Origin: Schistocephalus solidus
Taxonomy: Eukaryota > Platyhelminthes > Cestoda > Diphyllobothriidea > Diphyllobothriidae
Reading direction: 5' to 3'
DNA length: 64,000 bases
Assembly (NCBI GenBank): GCA_017591395.1
Contig: WEDG01005078.1
Coordinates: forward strand, 1 to 64,000
The notes beneath the pieces are model-generated. The model was not told where the DNA came from and made no database searches. It saw only the letters and a program-made list of their open reading frames with translations. Positions within the stretch are counted from its first letter, which is position 1, and each line of letters begins with the position of its first letter. Shown in pieces: positions 21,020 to 31,381 of this stretch. The position numbers and the translations under genes are program-made.

Positions 21020-23205
21020 AAAAATAGGCAGTGAAAAAACTCCTACCTTAAAAATGGAGGCAGAGTTCAATAGACCTTCATTTTCGAATGGAAGATAGGA
21101 GAAAAAGCTGCTTAGAAAGATAAGGTCAAGTGGTAGAGTAGGGTAATACTAATGTAGCATTTCAGAATGAGATAATGAAACCTCGAAATGATGCATTCTT
21201 GATCACTAAGGCGTATGAAACAAAATCTACGCAAATGCGTCAATGAACTTAAGTCCTCAAAATCTTAGGATCCAGAATTGAATTCTGATGATGGTTAGTA
21301 TCCAAAGAAACGGTAGCATTTTATACTGTGGACAACCGAATGTGTACGTCTGAATGACGTCATTGTTTGGATGACTGGTGACATAAGGAGACATCATAGT
21401 TCATGGGCGACTCAAGGTAGCGAAAATATAGTTTCAAGAGGGTCACTTAAATTCCCGACGGTCCTTTCTCCGAGTCATGGGAAAGATACTGGGAAAAGAT
21501 GAGGAAAATAAAAAGGTTAAATAGAATCAGTGTTAAGATAAATGTGCAGTTTTCACTTGAATGCAGATAGACTAGTTAACGACCTTATTTCAATTGGCAA
21601 ATTATTCCTGAGAAAGCTATACCTAGAAGCAAAGAAGAGCTAGAGTTTACATGTGGATAATGCAGGGGTAGGTAAAATTAGTGCAGCATTTCTTAGGTTA
21701 TAAGGAAGACTAACGGGGGTTATGACAGACAGCTTGGGGAGAGTAGAGTCATTATTTATTCGTAAAAGAAGACAAAAGCCTGCTTCCAGTCCTTTGACCC
21801 AAAGAAATGTTAGCTTCGTTAGCTGGCATCTTGTTGAGTAGGAATTAATTAAAAGAGTCGGAAACAGGAGTTTTTTGTGAAATTTCTTTGGACATTTTCA
21901 ATTTTTGAACGGCTAGATTCGTTCATTAAACCAAAGAAAGGATACAAAAAAATTCAAGAACGGGAAGAACAAACATACGATAAAGTCTTAATTTAATTTC
22001 TGGAAGGTAGAAATTATAAGAAATAAAACCACAAATCTGAGCAGCTTTGGCTGTAATTCTATCGGTATGAGGCGAAAGATCTACTTTATTGGTGTAGCTT
22101 AAGCCCAAGTCCTTGATGAAGGAACATTCAATCATAAAGCAAACTTCAAAAATAAGAGGTTGCGGCAGCCTTACAGGTCCAAAACTCATATAGCGACACT
22201 AAGTAGGTGAGAACTCCATTAGCCATTTGGAGCTCCACGCCGAAAGAGCGTCTAAGTCCGAATGAATTTGTTCTAGTTATCGTTCGGTCGTAGACTTAGA
22301 GAAGGAACACACGCATTTGTGGTCATCAGCATAAAAAAAGATTGAGAATGTTTAACTATCGATGAAACATCATGAATATACAGTAAGAAAAACAAAGGAC
22401 CTAATACGGTACCTTGAAGGACAGCAATTAAAATCGGGTTAGCACTTAAGTATGAAGACCCCACTTAAACGTTTTGTTTTCGATCATTTAGGTATGATCT
22501 AATAAAGTCAGTAAGGGAACTATGACATCCTATAGCTTTTAGTTTAGCAAGAAGTCGTCTATGAGGCACTTTATCGAATGCCATACACAGATCAAAATAG
22601 ATAACTACCACAGTGAGATGATCATTACGAAGAGAGGTTAGTAGATTTAGAACAGACATGTGGCAGGTTTAACAAGAGCGGTCCGGTAAAAAGCCGTGTT
22701 ATGAAAAGCTGATAATTTGATTACTTATGCAAGAATCCGTGATTTGTTTTGCAATTGGTGTTTCGAAGAGTTTAGCAAGAGAGGGCGTTTTATGAACACT
22801 GCGATAGTCATTAATGTCAGATCGGAAACCAGATTTAAAAACTGGAATTATAATAGAAGTTTTTCAATAAACGGGGAAGAAACCATTTTTGAGAAATACT
22901 GAGAATAATTTGCTTAGTAAAGGTGGAAAATCGCTTAACTGTTTAATAAGTGAGTTTTAAATATTATCAGTTTCAACCGAATGTAAATTTTTTGGGTGAG
23001 CTATTTCTTTATGAATACGTGAAGGAGAGAAATTAATGGTTGTTAGAAGTGGATTTTAATTTAAAAGCAGAGGCATTGAGGGGAGTTAGGCTAGTTATAG
23101 TGGTAAAGCGGTTAGCAAAAACGAATTTAACAATTCTGTTTTGCCCAAATGCTCTGGTAACTGATCTGACCTGTTGGGACGTGTTTGAAAAACTAATAGT
23201 TTAAA
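21020..23205 (-). mobile_element. CR1-like LINE family II, 3' two-thirds
   Basis: Right to left: RT start (about 23,000-22,700), motif A in YFDLCMAFDKVPHRRLLAKL (22,659-22,465), motif B as LQGTVLGPLFFLLYIHDV followed by a degraded ADD box (22,464-22,273), thumb (22,189-21,926) with ERL-type C-terminal remnants, then the 3' UTR (21,900-21,020) with the hairpin at 21,028-21,112. Matching 3' UTR blocks are at 4,430-4,745 (same strand) and 25,150-25,430 (opposite strand). Many stops; non-functional. Confidence 0.75.
21028..21112 (-). other. 3' UTR hairpin with T-rich internal loop (copy N5)
   Basis: On the - strand: outer GCAG/CTGC, T runs of five and six, then a long inner stem CTCCTATCTT/AAGGTAGGAG (ten pairs, one G-T). 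This is the longest inner stem of the set. Confidence 0.7.
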
Positions 23206-23218
23206 CCAATTTCTGATA

Positions 23219-24117
23219 TTTTAAGTCACTTTTAGTCACTTTATTGAGGGAATTAGGCTTTCCCCCTTGAGCTTCCTGTTCACATTCAAAAATGATAAAA
23301 GAATAAACGTTTACAGCAATAACTCTGACAAATGTAAAACGTAAGGTCATCGAAATATGTGGGCCAGGTATCAGCTGCCACTACTGACACAAACTTTATT
23401 ATATGTACAATAGTTTCTCAGAAAATGAGTATGCAGTTTGCATTTAAATGTGTTGACAGTTTCTGAAAGGACCACCTAATCAGCGAGTCCGTTCCATGCA
23501 CCAACGACCCTCTGCGAAAAGGCGTTCTGACGGACGTCCGTGTAGACCAAATTCCTCTGCAGTTTAAAGGGATGACCCCGCAGATGTTCCGTCTCAGCCA
23601 ATTCAAAAAAGTCAGCAAATTCTTGGGCAAACTCGCGGCCTCTGATCATCCGGTAGGTTTGGATGAGGTCACCGCGTAGTTGCCTTTAATTGATACTAAA
23701 AAAATCAAGTTCCAATAGTCTGGTTTCGTAAGGCAGATGACTGAGATTCTTGACCATCTTCGTAGCCCTCGCCTGCACTCGTCCGAGCTTTAGATAATCC
23801 TTTTTTAAACCACGTATGCCAGGCTTGGACGGCATATTCCAAGTGAGAGCGAACGAATGCTCCGTAGGTTTTTCGGAATAGTTCCTTATCAATCTGCACA
23901 AATCCACATCTGAGCGCAAATAAAACTTGTGTTGCACGTTAAGCTGCCTTTACACACTGTGACGATGGTTTAAGTGAGGCGTTTATTAGATCACCGAGGT
24001 CCTTTTATTCCTCAACAATGGAAATGGGCTCTCCATTGAGAAGGTATTGGTAGGAATCATCCTCCTTACTGGTCTTTCTGGTACGGAGTCTTTGGACCAC
24101 ACACTTCCCAACGTTAA
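23219..24117 (-). mobile_element. CR1-like LINE family I, 3' fragment
   Basis: The - strand carries the family I RT C-terminal region ([38 protein letters not shown]) in broken frames from about 24,100 to 23,420, then the AAGTGACT-type tail at 23,219-23,245. Compared with the copy at 9,100 it has several frameshifts. Its 5' end stops exactly where + strand family II sequence begins at about 24,118, without a visible target duplication. The junction may be a rearrangement rather than a simple insertion. Confidence 0.75.
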
Positions 24118-24557
24118 AATGTTATCAGCACCATTGATTTCTCCATAGAACTAATTCGTAAGCAAATAATGTATCTGGAAAACTCGCACTCTTCGGGGAC
24201 TGACGGTATTCCAAACTCAGTTATTATGAGAGTGCCGAGCTTCCCCGATCGCTTAGCCATGTATTCTCAGTTTATCTTTCAAACGGATTCTTTCCTGATT
24301 CATGGAAGAAATCTATTATTCTTCCTGCCTTCATGTTGGGATCTTGTTCGGACGTCAATAATTATCGTGGCGTTCACAAAACCCCGGCTCTAGCAAACAT
24401 TCTTGAAAAAATTATTTCTAATCAAATTCTTGACTTTTGCTTAGAAAATAAGCTCTTAAGTGACTAGCAATATGGGTTTCGACCTGGGAGATCATGCAAA
24501 GTGTGTCACTTATATTTTCTTTACCTCGTCAATTCCCTCCGTAATGAGTAACAGTCA

Positions 24558-24965
24558 GTGGTTGTGATGTACTTTGACCTGAGCAAAACCTTTGACAAGG
24601 TACCGCACAGACGTCTGCTGTTGAAACTGGAAGCCCTTGGCATCTGGTCTCCTCTCCTTCACTTCATTGATTCCTACTTGTCTAACCGCAGCCAGAAGGT
24701 CTTACTAGGTAAAAGCTACTCGACGCCTCAGCCGATCACGAGTGGCGTTTTTCAAGGCACGGTTCTAGGTCCCCTTCTCTTCATTCTGTTCATAAACGAA
24801 CTTTCAACTAAACTCACAACTTCAAAAAATTTAGTTTGCGCTGACGATCTCAAGTGCATTTATTCATTGTATAAAGACAATGGCAATAGTTGCATTGATA
24901 AAATCAACACTGATCTACTTACACTCTCAAGTTGCAGCTGTAGTTGGCAGATGGTGTTTTCTTAA
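24558..24965 (+). pseudogene. CR1-like RT core with intact catalytic boxes, family II
   Basis: This 135-codon open stretch contains the palm of a non-LTR reverse transcriptase: motif A YFDLSKTFDKVPHRR (residues about 5-19), SNRSQKVLLGKSYSTPQP, motif B TSGVFQGTVLGPLLFILFIN and the CADDLK box. The sister copy at 14,832-15,206 has lost the last two motifs through a frameshift, so this is the better reference for the family. The frame ends at 24,965 and the 5' and 3' parts of RT are in other frames, so the gene is dead. Confidence 0.85.
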
Positions 24966-25147
24966 CCCAAGAGTAGTTTCATGTGTTTTGGCCCCACCAA
25001 GCTACCTGGACCCCTAGTATTTCATAATAGTACACTTTAAGAACGATCAACCATAAGAGACTGAAGTCTAAGTTACACGAATAAGCTAGCATTATCGCCT
25101 CGTGCAGATTGAATTTCTGCAAAGGCTGCGCAGATATGTGGTTTTAT

Positions 25148-26055
25148 TTTCCTCATCTTTTCCAAGTAGCTTTCCCATGACTCGCAGAAAGGACCATCGG
25201 GAATTTAAGTGACCCTCTTCAAACTATATTTTCACTACCTCGAGTCAACCATGAACTATGATGTCTCTTTATATCACCACTCATCCAAACGATGAAGTCA
25301 TTTGGACGTACACATTTGATGGTCCACAGTCTAAAATGCTGCCATTTCTTTGGATACTAAACATCATCAGAATTCAAACTGGATCCTAAGATGCCGAGGA
25401 CTTCAGTTCATTGACGCATTTTCCATCACCAACTCTTGGCAACCTTGATACTCTCATCCAATTTTGCAACCCCGACGTTGGTCTCCAGGTTTAGTTGATG
25501 TTCAAGGCAGGTTCTGATGGTTTTGCCTCTTTGATTGGTGGACTATGCAGTCAGCAAGGTCGCATCTCGTTTTGACCCTGGTGTCCATGATGAGTTCCTC
25601 CTCTGTCACCTCCACTGGTGGTTACAAACAGTAGCTCTGCCTGCAATATTATCTCTCACACGACAAGGAGCGTTCCGAACCCTCATACGTTGTCAGCAAC
25701 ATACCAATACTATCCCATTACATCTAGCTATTAATTTTTCAGTGAAGCAGTTTTTGTCTCCTAATTGTTTTTTTAAATTGTTGGCTCGCCGACCTCCGCC
25801 TCCGATTAAACCGTAGGAGTTTTTTTACTGCTTCTTTTCTAGTTCACCGTATATGTCAAAGATTGTTGACTATTTTTTTAAAAATTGCAAATCGTTCTGA
25901 ATCGGATATGCCAACCATATTGTTCATTTCTGCTGTTATTATGGCTACTCACATAGTGCAGCAAATATCCACTTTGTATTTATTTATACCGTGATACTAA
26001 GTTTTAAATGACGGGGGTCTCTGGGTCTTAAATATAAAATTTATTTATTTATTTA
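25148..26055 (+). mobile_element. Nested family II 3' UTR insertion with TTTTAT target duplication
   Basis: The host copy reads GTGGTTTTAT at 25,138-25,147, and the same RT codons resume after a second TTTTAT at 26,056-26,061. The uninterrupted version is seen at 15,470-15,490. The inserted 908 bp is family II 3' UTR: the 25,150-25,430 part matches the inverse of 21,360-21,180, and the rest matches 16,150-16,835. It contains the hairpin at 25,744-25,833 and ends in (TTTA)n. It is a 5'-truncated LINE insertion consisting only of UTR. The tail is also TTTA-rich, so the exact length of the target duplication is uncertain. Confidence 0.75.
25744..25833 (+). other. 3' UTR hairpin with T-rich internal loop (copy N7)
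   Basis: Outer stem AAGCAGT (25,745-25,751) with ACTGCTT (25,827-25,833), seven perfect pairs. The facing sequences are TTTTTGT and TTTTTTT, and the inner stem is CTCCTA with TAGGAG. This is the clearest example of the structure in the window. Confidence 0.75.
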
Positions 26056-26948
26056 TTTTATATCACATAAATTCTTCCTTCCGGAAATAAACTAAAACCT
26101 ACACCGCACGTTTGTTCTTCCAAAACTTAGAATAATGCTGTCCCCTCTTTGGACTGATGAACGCCTCTGACCGCAGTAAGATTGAAAAATTTCAGAGTTC
26201 TTACTCGAAGAATATTTTCTCTTCCTCGATCAAGTGTCTCTTATACGGATAGACGCCAGTTAGCAAACATTAAATATCTTTGGGTTAGAATACTCGAAGC
26301 TGGTCTCTGCTTCCTGTTTCGCGTTAACTCTAGCCCAAATCTCCCACGATTAAACGCTCTCCCTCCGGTAGATCAACCCTATGCCACTCGTAATTCCTCC
26401 ATGATCATTTCACCACCCTTTAGCTTCACAACCTACCGTTCTCAGTTTTTGCCTCCAAATATGATTTAATCTGGAAAATTCTTCCGCTGCAAATTAGGTT
26501 GTCGTCTACATTAGCTATTTTCAAAGCAAAATAACGCAAACATTTAACTTCGGTAGATATAAAGTCCTTTTTGTCTGTTTCCTTCCCAAACTCGCAACTT
26601 TTGGATTTTGAAAAAGGTCCTCCTGGTATTTGTCGCAGCTCCCTTGATATTATTTTATTTTATTTTATATGTCAAGGATTGTTGACTATTGTTTTAAAAA
26701 TGTCAAATCGTTCTGAATCGGATATGCCAACCATATTATTCCTTTCTGCTGTTAATATGGCTGCTCACATAATGAAGCAATTATCAACTTTGTATTTATT
26801 TATACCGCAATACTAAGTTTAAAATAACGGGGCTCTCTAGGCCTTAAATATACAATTTATTTATTTATTATTTATACGTTGATTCAGCATGAAGTAATAG
26901 AGACGCGGTACCGAAATGGGCAGCAGTCAAGTTGTTTGGATCTAATCA

Positions 26949-27917
26949 GATCTGATTTCGATAGGCGCGCACTTCAAGAGGATCTCAACCGTCTTAGCAG
27001 CTGGTCTGCTTGTTGGCTCTTAAATTTTAACGTTGGGAAGTGTGTAGTCCTAAGACTGCGTACAAGAAGGACCAGTGAGGAGGATGATTCCTACCATTAC
27101 CTTCTCAATGGAGAGCCCATTTCCATTGTTGAGGAATAAAAGGACCTCGGTGTTCTAATAAACTCCTCACTTAAACCATTTTCACAGTGTGTAAAGGCAG
27201 CTTAACGCGCTACACAGGTCTTATTTGCGCTCAGACGTGGATTTGTGCAGATTGATAAGGAACTCTTCCGAAAAACCTACGGGGTATTTGTTCGATCTCA
27301 CTTGGAATATGCCATCCAGGCCTGGCGTCCGTGATTTAAGAAGGATTATCTACAGCTGGAACGAGTGCAGGCGAGAGCTACGAAGATGGTCAAGAATCTA
27401 AGTCATCTGCCTTACGAAGCCAGACTGGTTGAACTTGATTTGTTTCCTCTAAATTACAGGCAACTACGCGGTGATCTCATCCAAACCTACCGGATTGTCA
27501 GAGGCCGCGATTGTGCCCTAGAATTTGCTGACTTCTTCGAATTGGCTGGGATGGAACATCTGCGGGGTCATCCCTTTAAACTGCAGAGGAAGTTTGTCCA
27601 CACGGAAGTCCGTCGGAACACTTTTTCGCAGAGGGTCGTTGGAGCATGGAACGGACTCCCTGACGAGGTGGTCCTTTCAGAAACTGTTGACACATTTAAA
27701 TTCAAACAAGATACTCATTTTCTGAGATACTATTGTCAATATAATGAAGATTGTGTAAACAGTAGCAGGTTGCGCCTGGCCCACACATATCGATGACCCT
27801 ACATTTCATTTGTCAGATATATCACTGTAAACGTTTGTACTAATGAAATTTTTGCATGTGAATAGGGAGCTCAAGGGCGAAAACCTACTTCCCTCAATAA
27901 AGTGACTTAAAGTGACT
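26949..27917 (+). mobile_element. CR1-like LINE family I, 5'-truncated insertion with TAATCA target duplication
   Basis: The 969 bp between TAATCA at 26,943-26,948 and TAATCA at 27,918-27,923 is the 3' third of family I, on the + strand. It starts just past the FADD box (SDFDRRALQEDLNRLSSW), continues through LNFNVGKCVVLRLRT and a stop at about 27,140, then the C-terminal domain (27,365-27,796), a short UTR and the AAAGTGACTTAAAGTGACTT tail. Sequence identity to the 9,245-10,100 copy is visibly high. Only two or three stops have accumulated, so this is a fairly young insertion. Confidence 0.85.
27365..27796 (+). pseudogene. Family I RT C-terminal domain, long open frame
   Basis: A 143-codon open stretch with [44 protein letters not shown] and [17 protein letters not shown], near-identical to the C terminus of the - strand family I copy (9,245-9,680). 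This region follows the RT thumb in CR1-like elements and has no known catalytic role. It is part of the truncated insertion at 26,949-27,917, so it is not a host gene. Confidence 0.85.
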
Positions 27918-28880
27918 TAATCATTAGAAGAGATGACAATTGCATCCTTGCATTAAGTTATTACGTTCCGTTTGGACGAAGTGATCATTGTGTTCTTGCT
28001 TGGGAGCACAGTCATTTTTCTGCACCCAAACGTCGTGCAGTTAGCGATAGAAATGTTTGGAAAGGGGATTAACTCAACATGAAAGAATTACTGAATTGGA
28101 AAGACTGGAGCCCTGCACGTGTACCTGACATAAACGCTGCCTGGTTCTTCGTTAGTAACTTGATTCAGCAGTTGGTAGAGAAATTCTGCCCACTTAAAAG
28201 GCGATTTCGCGGCAACCGACCCAATTGGGTGACATCGAAAATAAAAGGGAACCTCAAAAAGAAAAGAAGACTGTGAAGAACATTTGCCCGATATCAACAA
28301 CCCCAACATTTTTCCGCTTTTAAGAAACTGCGAAATCGGTGTCGGAATCTTCTGAGAAAAGAAAGATCAGCCTTTGAGTCAGAAATAGTCAAAGACATAG
28401 CATGAAATTCGAAAAGGTTTCATGCTTACCTTAATAAGGCAAAACGAAATCGCGACAGCATTCCTTGTCTTAAAGACAATCAGGAAAACAGGTTAACACA
28501 GTAAGAAAAACTCTGAAACAGCTAGAGCCCACTAAATCACCTGCCCCAGGTGGCATATCCACAAAAGTTCTGAATCAACTCACAGAGCAGCTGGCCTCTC
28601 CACTCTCCAAGATATTTGAAAGTTCGATGGAGGCGGGGGCTCTGCCTACCGAGTGGAAGATAGCCAACATAACCCTCATCTATAAAGGAGGAGAGAGGAC
28701 ATCATAAAACAGTTCCCGACCAGGCAGCCTCACAAGTATCTGTTGCAAAATGATGGAGAAGATAATCAAAACGGAACTGATGAGGCATCTTTAAGAGAAT
28801 AACTTGCTAAGTTCATATCAACATGGACTTCGAAGTGGTCGATCCTGCCTCGATCCTCAGTAGAGGCTGGGGGATATCAT

Positions 28881-29712
28881 TCATGGAAGTTGGGGTGGCA
28901 GTAGCGGTAAGTATGGCAGGAGCGGAGGGTGTGCATGGGTATCAGTGTTGTCGGCATTGTGGTGCATTCCGCTGTCATGGATGCGCATATGACCGAATAG
29001 ACCCATGCGATGAGTGAATGCGCAAGGAAAGTGAGAGCAGTGAAGGCAGCGATCTGTGCTGTGTGTTGATGCTCCAGGCACTGGTTCACCAGTCTCTGTA
29101 CGATGGATTTGCAAGTGACCGACAAGGCCGATGCGTGATGTAAATAAGCGTTCGAATAGAGGACAATTTAGGAGAAAGTCCCCATCGCTGGTGGTGACGG
29201 CGGCACCTCGGCGGCGGTGGCGAAGGCGGTGGTGGATGTGGTGGTGGGGGGGTAACACGTGATGTGTATTGGGATGTGGTCTCTATGATGGTGGGTGTAA
29301 TGGAATTGATGCCAGGAGTGCGGGTGGGGGAATCAGAAGGAGGGTTGGCAGAATTTGACGTAGAAATTGGAATTGTCGGATTGTTGGGGCATTGCGTCCG
29401 AAGATGTCCAACCAGGCCGATTCGCGCGCGGAAGATGCGTTGACAGTGCGGGCATGTTGGCAGGGCCTGGGCATTGGCGGTGTTGGTCCGGGGCGCTGGT
29501 AACTTTCGTGCCGCTCTTTTGGCCTTGGCGGCGGCGATCCGGTTGGCCTCATAGATTGCTAAACCAGTCTTCACTGATCTTCTACATGCCGGTCTATCCT
29601 GGGCGAGGTCCTCCCAGGTCGCCGAGTTGATATGCAGTTGCTTCAGCGATTTCTTCAGTGTCCTTGTAGCGTTGTTTTTAACCTCCCTGCCGGCGAGAAC
29701 CCGTAGCGACAT
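28881..29712 (-). pseudogene. RTE C-terminal region with C2H2-type zinc fingers
   Basis: Positions 29,712-29,086 encode the end of the RT polyprotein (WEDLAQDRPACRRSVKTG), a basic alanine/lysine stretch, and a finger CPHCQRIFRARIGLVGHLRTQC (C-x2-C...H-x4-C). After a frame change, 29,258-28,881 encodes two more finger-like units sharing the RIGLVGHLQIH and RMGLFGHMRIH cores. The first has lost a cysteine (LNCPLFERLF). The second keeps the paired cysteines in CLHCSHFPCAF. Such fingers would be expected to bind nucleic acid. Because they follow RT directly, I read them as part of the element, not as a host zinc-finger gene. Confidence 0.75.
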
Positions 29713-29860
29713 CTCCGTAGAAAATTCGTTTGGGTAGTCGCTCGTCGTCCATTCTTACCAGGTGGCCGCTCCATCGCAGTTGCACTTGCCTCAGCATGGC
29801 ATGGATGCTGATGATTCCGGTCCGCTCCAGGACTTCCGTGTCCGGGGTCGTGTCTTGCCA

Positions 29861-31372
29861 TCACAGCTTCAGTTTTCTGCGAAGGCAGCTGAGATGGAAG
29901 TGATTCAGCTTCCTGGCTTTGTTCGAGAAGACGGTCCAGTTCTCCTCTCCGTAAAGGAGGGCCGTCAAGACGACGGCCTTGTACATCTTCAGTTTGGTGT
30001 TCAGGTGAATACCGTGGCGGTTCCACATGGAGACCTGCAGCTGGCCGAAGGACTGACTGGCTTTGGAGATCTGTTGGGCAACCTCGTTACCGATTCTCAT
30101 GTTGCGGGACAATGTGCTTCCTAGATAAGCGAAGGTTTCCACATTTTTGAGTTGAGCACCGTTGACATTGATTTGGGGAGCATTTTATTCCGTGCTGGGT
30201 GGTGGCTTGTGTAGGACAACCGTTTGGTTGTACTGGTTGTTAATCCAAAATTGGCGCAGCCTGTGGCGAATAGATCCATGCTCCTTTGCATGTCCTCCTC
30301 CGTCACAGTGTTAAGGGTGCAGTCGTCCGCGAAGAGCAAGTCCTGGACTGTAGTCGTAAACACACGCGTTGAAGCCTGTGTACGCCGACTTTTGAGAAGG
30401 TGTCCGTCAGTTCTATAGGCGATGCGGATCCCAGGCTGCACATCACGGTAGGCGTCCATCAGCATAGCAGAGAACATGAGACTGAGCAGGGTGGGGGCCA
30501 ATACACAGCCCCGCTTCACTCCGTTAGTCACTGCGAATGCTTCGGATACCGTCCCGTTGTCAGTGACGCGCGCCGTCATCCCGTCATGAAGCTGACGCAC
30601 CATGTGCGTGAACCGCTCAGGACAGCCAAATTTCTGCATGACTTTCCACAGTCCGTCGCGATTCGCCGTGTCAAAGGCTTTCGTTAGATCCACAAAGGTA
30701 GTCTATAGGTGAGTTCGCATATCCTGGCACTTCTCTTGTAGCTGGCGCGCGGCAAAGATCATGTCGGTTGTTCCGCGGTGGCGGTGGAGGCCAAATTGGC
30801 TTTCCGGGAGCAGGTCCCGCTCTACGTGACCGTTCAGACGATTGAGAAGTATATGGGCGAAGATCTTCCCGGCGATGTTGAGCAACGCGATGCCTCTGTG
30901 ATTATCACAGAGTTGCCGGTTCCCCTTCCGCTTTTAGAGATGGACGATGGTCGGGTCTTTGAAATCCCGAGGAACTTGTCCTTGGCGCCACATCTCCTGA
31001 AGGTGTTGTGAGTTCTGCCATCAGCCGGGACCACCCGTGCTTGTAGACTTCCGGTGGGATTGCGTCGGATCCCGGTGCTTTACCGCCGGAAATCTGCTGC
31101 ATGGCCCGGATGGTTTCTGGGAGGGAAGACGGCAGATCCAGGTCATTGTTCGTGCCCACTTGAGGGAGTCGATCAATGGCAGCATCGAAGACGGCTATTG
31201 AGTAATTGAGGACACGTCTTACGTGCTCGGCCGGGCGCCGTTGTGCCGTCAGAGCTGAGCAGCGTTGCGGTTCCCTTGATGCAGGGCCGTAGGTGGCCTT
31301 GATGCCTTTGAAGAAGTTTTTCATTTTATAACTATCCGCATAGCTCTGGATTTCCTTAGCCTTTTGGACCAT
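29861..31372 (-). pseudogene. RTE reverse transcriptase, three or four frames
   Basis: Positions 31,372-30,905 hold AMQQISGGKAPGSDAIPPEVYK (motif 0). 30,885-30,703 hold KIFAHILLNRL and ESQFGLHRHRGTTDMIFAARQLQEK (motif 2a). 30,693-30,121 hold FVDLTKAFDTANRDGLW (motif A), NGVKRGCVLAPTLLSLMFSAML (motif B) and LLFADDCTLNT, the catalytic box with both aspartates. 30,142-29,861 hold FAYLGS and WNRHGIHLNTKLKMYKAVVL (thumb). A stop at about 30,703 and frameshifts at about 30,900 and 30,140 inactivate it, though the catalytic residues are intact. Confidence 0.85.
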
Positions 31373-31381
31373 CCAGGCGTC

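Larger units (their letters stand above)
24118..26870 (+). mobile_element. CR1-like LINE family II copy carrying a nested 3' UTR insertion
   Basis: Starts in RT motif 0 (SSGTDGIPNSVIMRV). Motif A is at 24,558-24,630 (YFDLSKTFDKVPHRRLLLKL), motif B and the LGPLLFILFINEL block at about 24,740-24,800, and a CADDLKCIYS catalytic box at about 24,835-24,865 with both aspartates intact. The RT C-terminal part is interrupted at 25,147 and resumes at 26,056, continuing to the RVLTRRIF...YATRNSS block (26,182-26,469). Its own 3' UTR (26,470-26,870) ends in ATTTATTT. That UTR has a deletion that removes the hairpin region found in the copy at 16,533. Confidence 0.8.
26875..28868 (+). mobile_element. CR1-like LINE family IV, split by a family I insertion
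   Basis: Positions 26,879-26,948 encode the end of an endonuclease domain (CLDLI). After the insertion at 26,949-27,917, the same domain continues at 27,918-28,030 (FGRSDHCVLAWE, with the SDH catalytic motif), then the EN-RT linker (28,079-28,480) and the RT start. That start has SPAPGGISTKVL (motif 0), NITLIYKGG (motif 1) and LLSSYQHGLRSGRSCL (motif 2a) near 28,810-28,850. The element is cut at about 28,868 by the RTE 3' end. It parallels the fragment at 20,062-20,900. Confidence 0.8.

Noticed and set aside
28877..29712. Host C2H2 zinc-finger gene
   Set aside because: The fingers directly follow RTE reverse-transcriptase sequence on the same strand and belong to the element.
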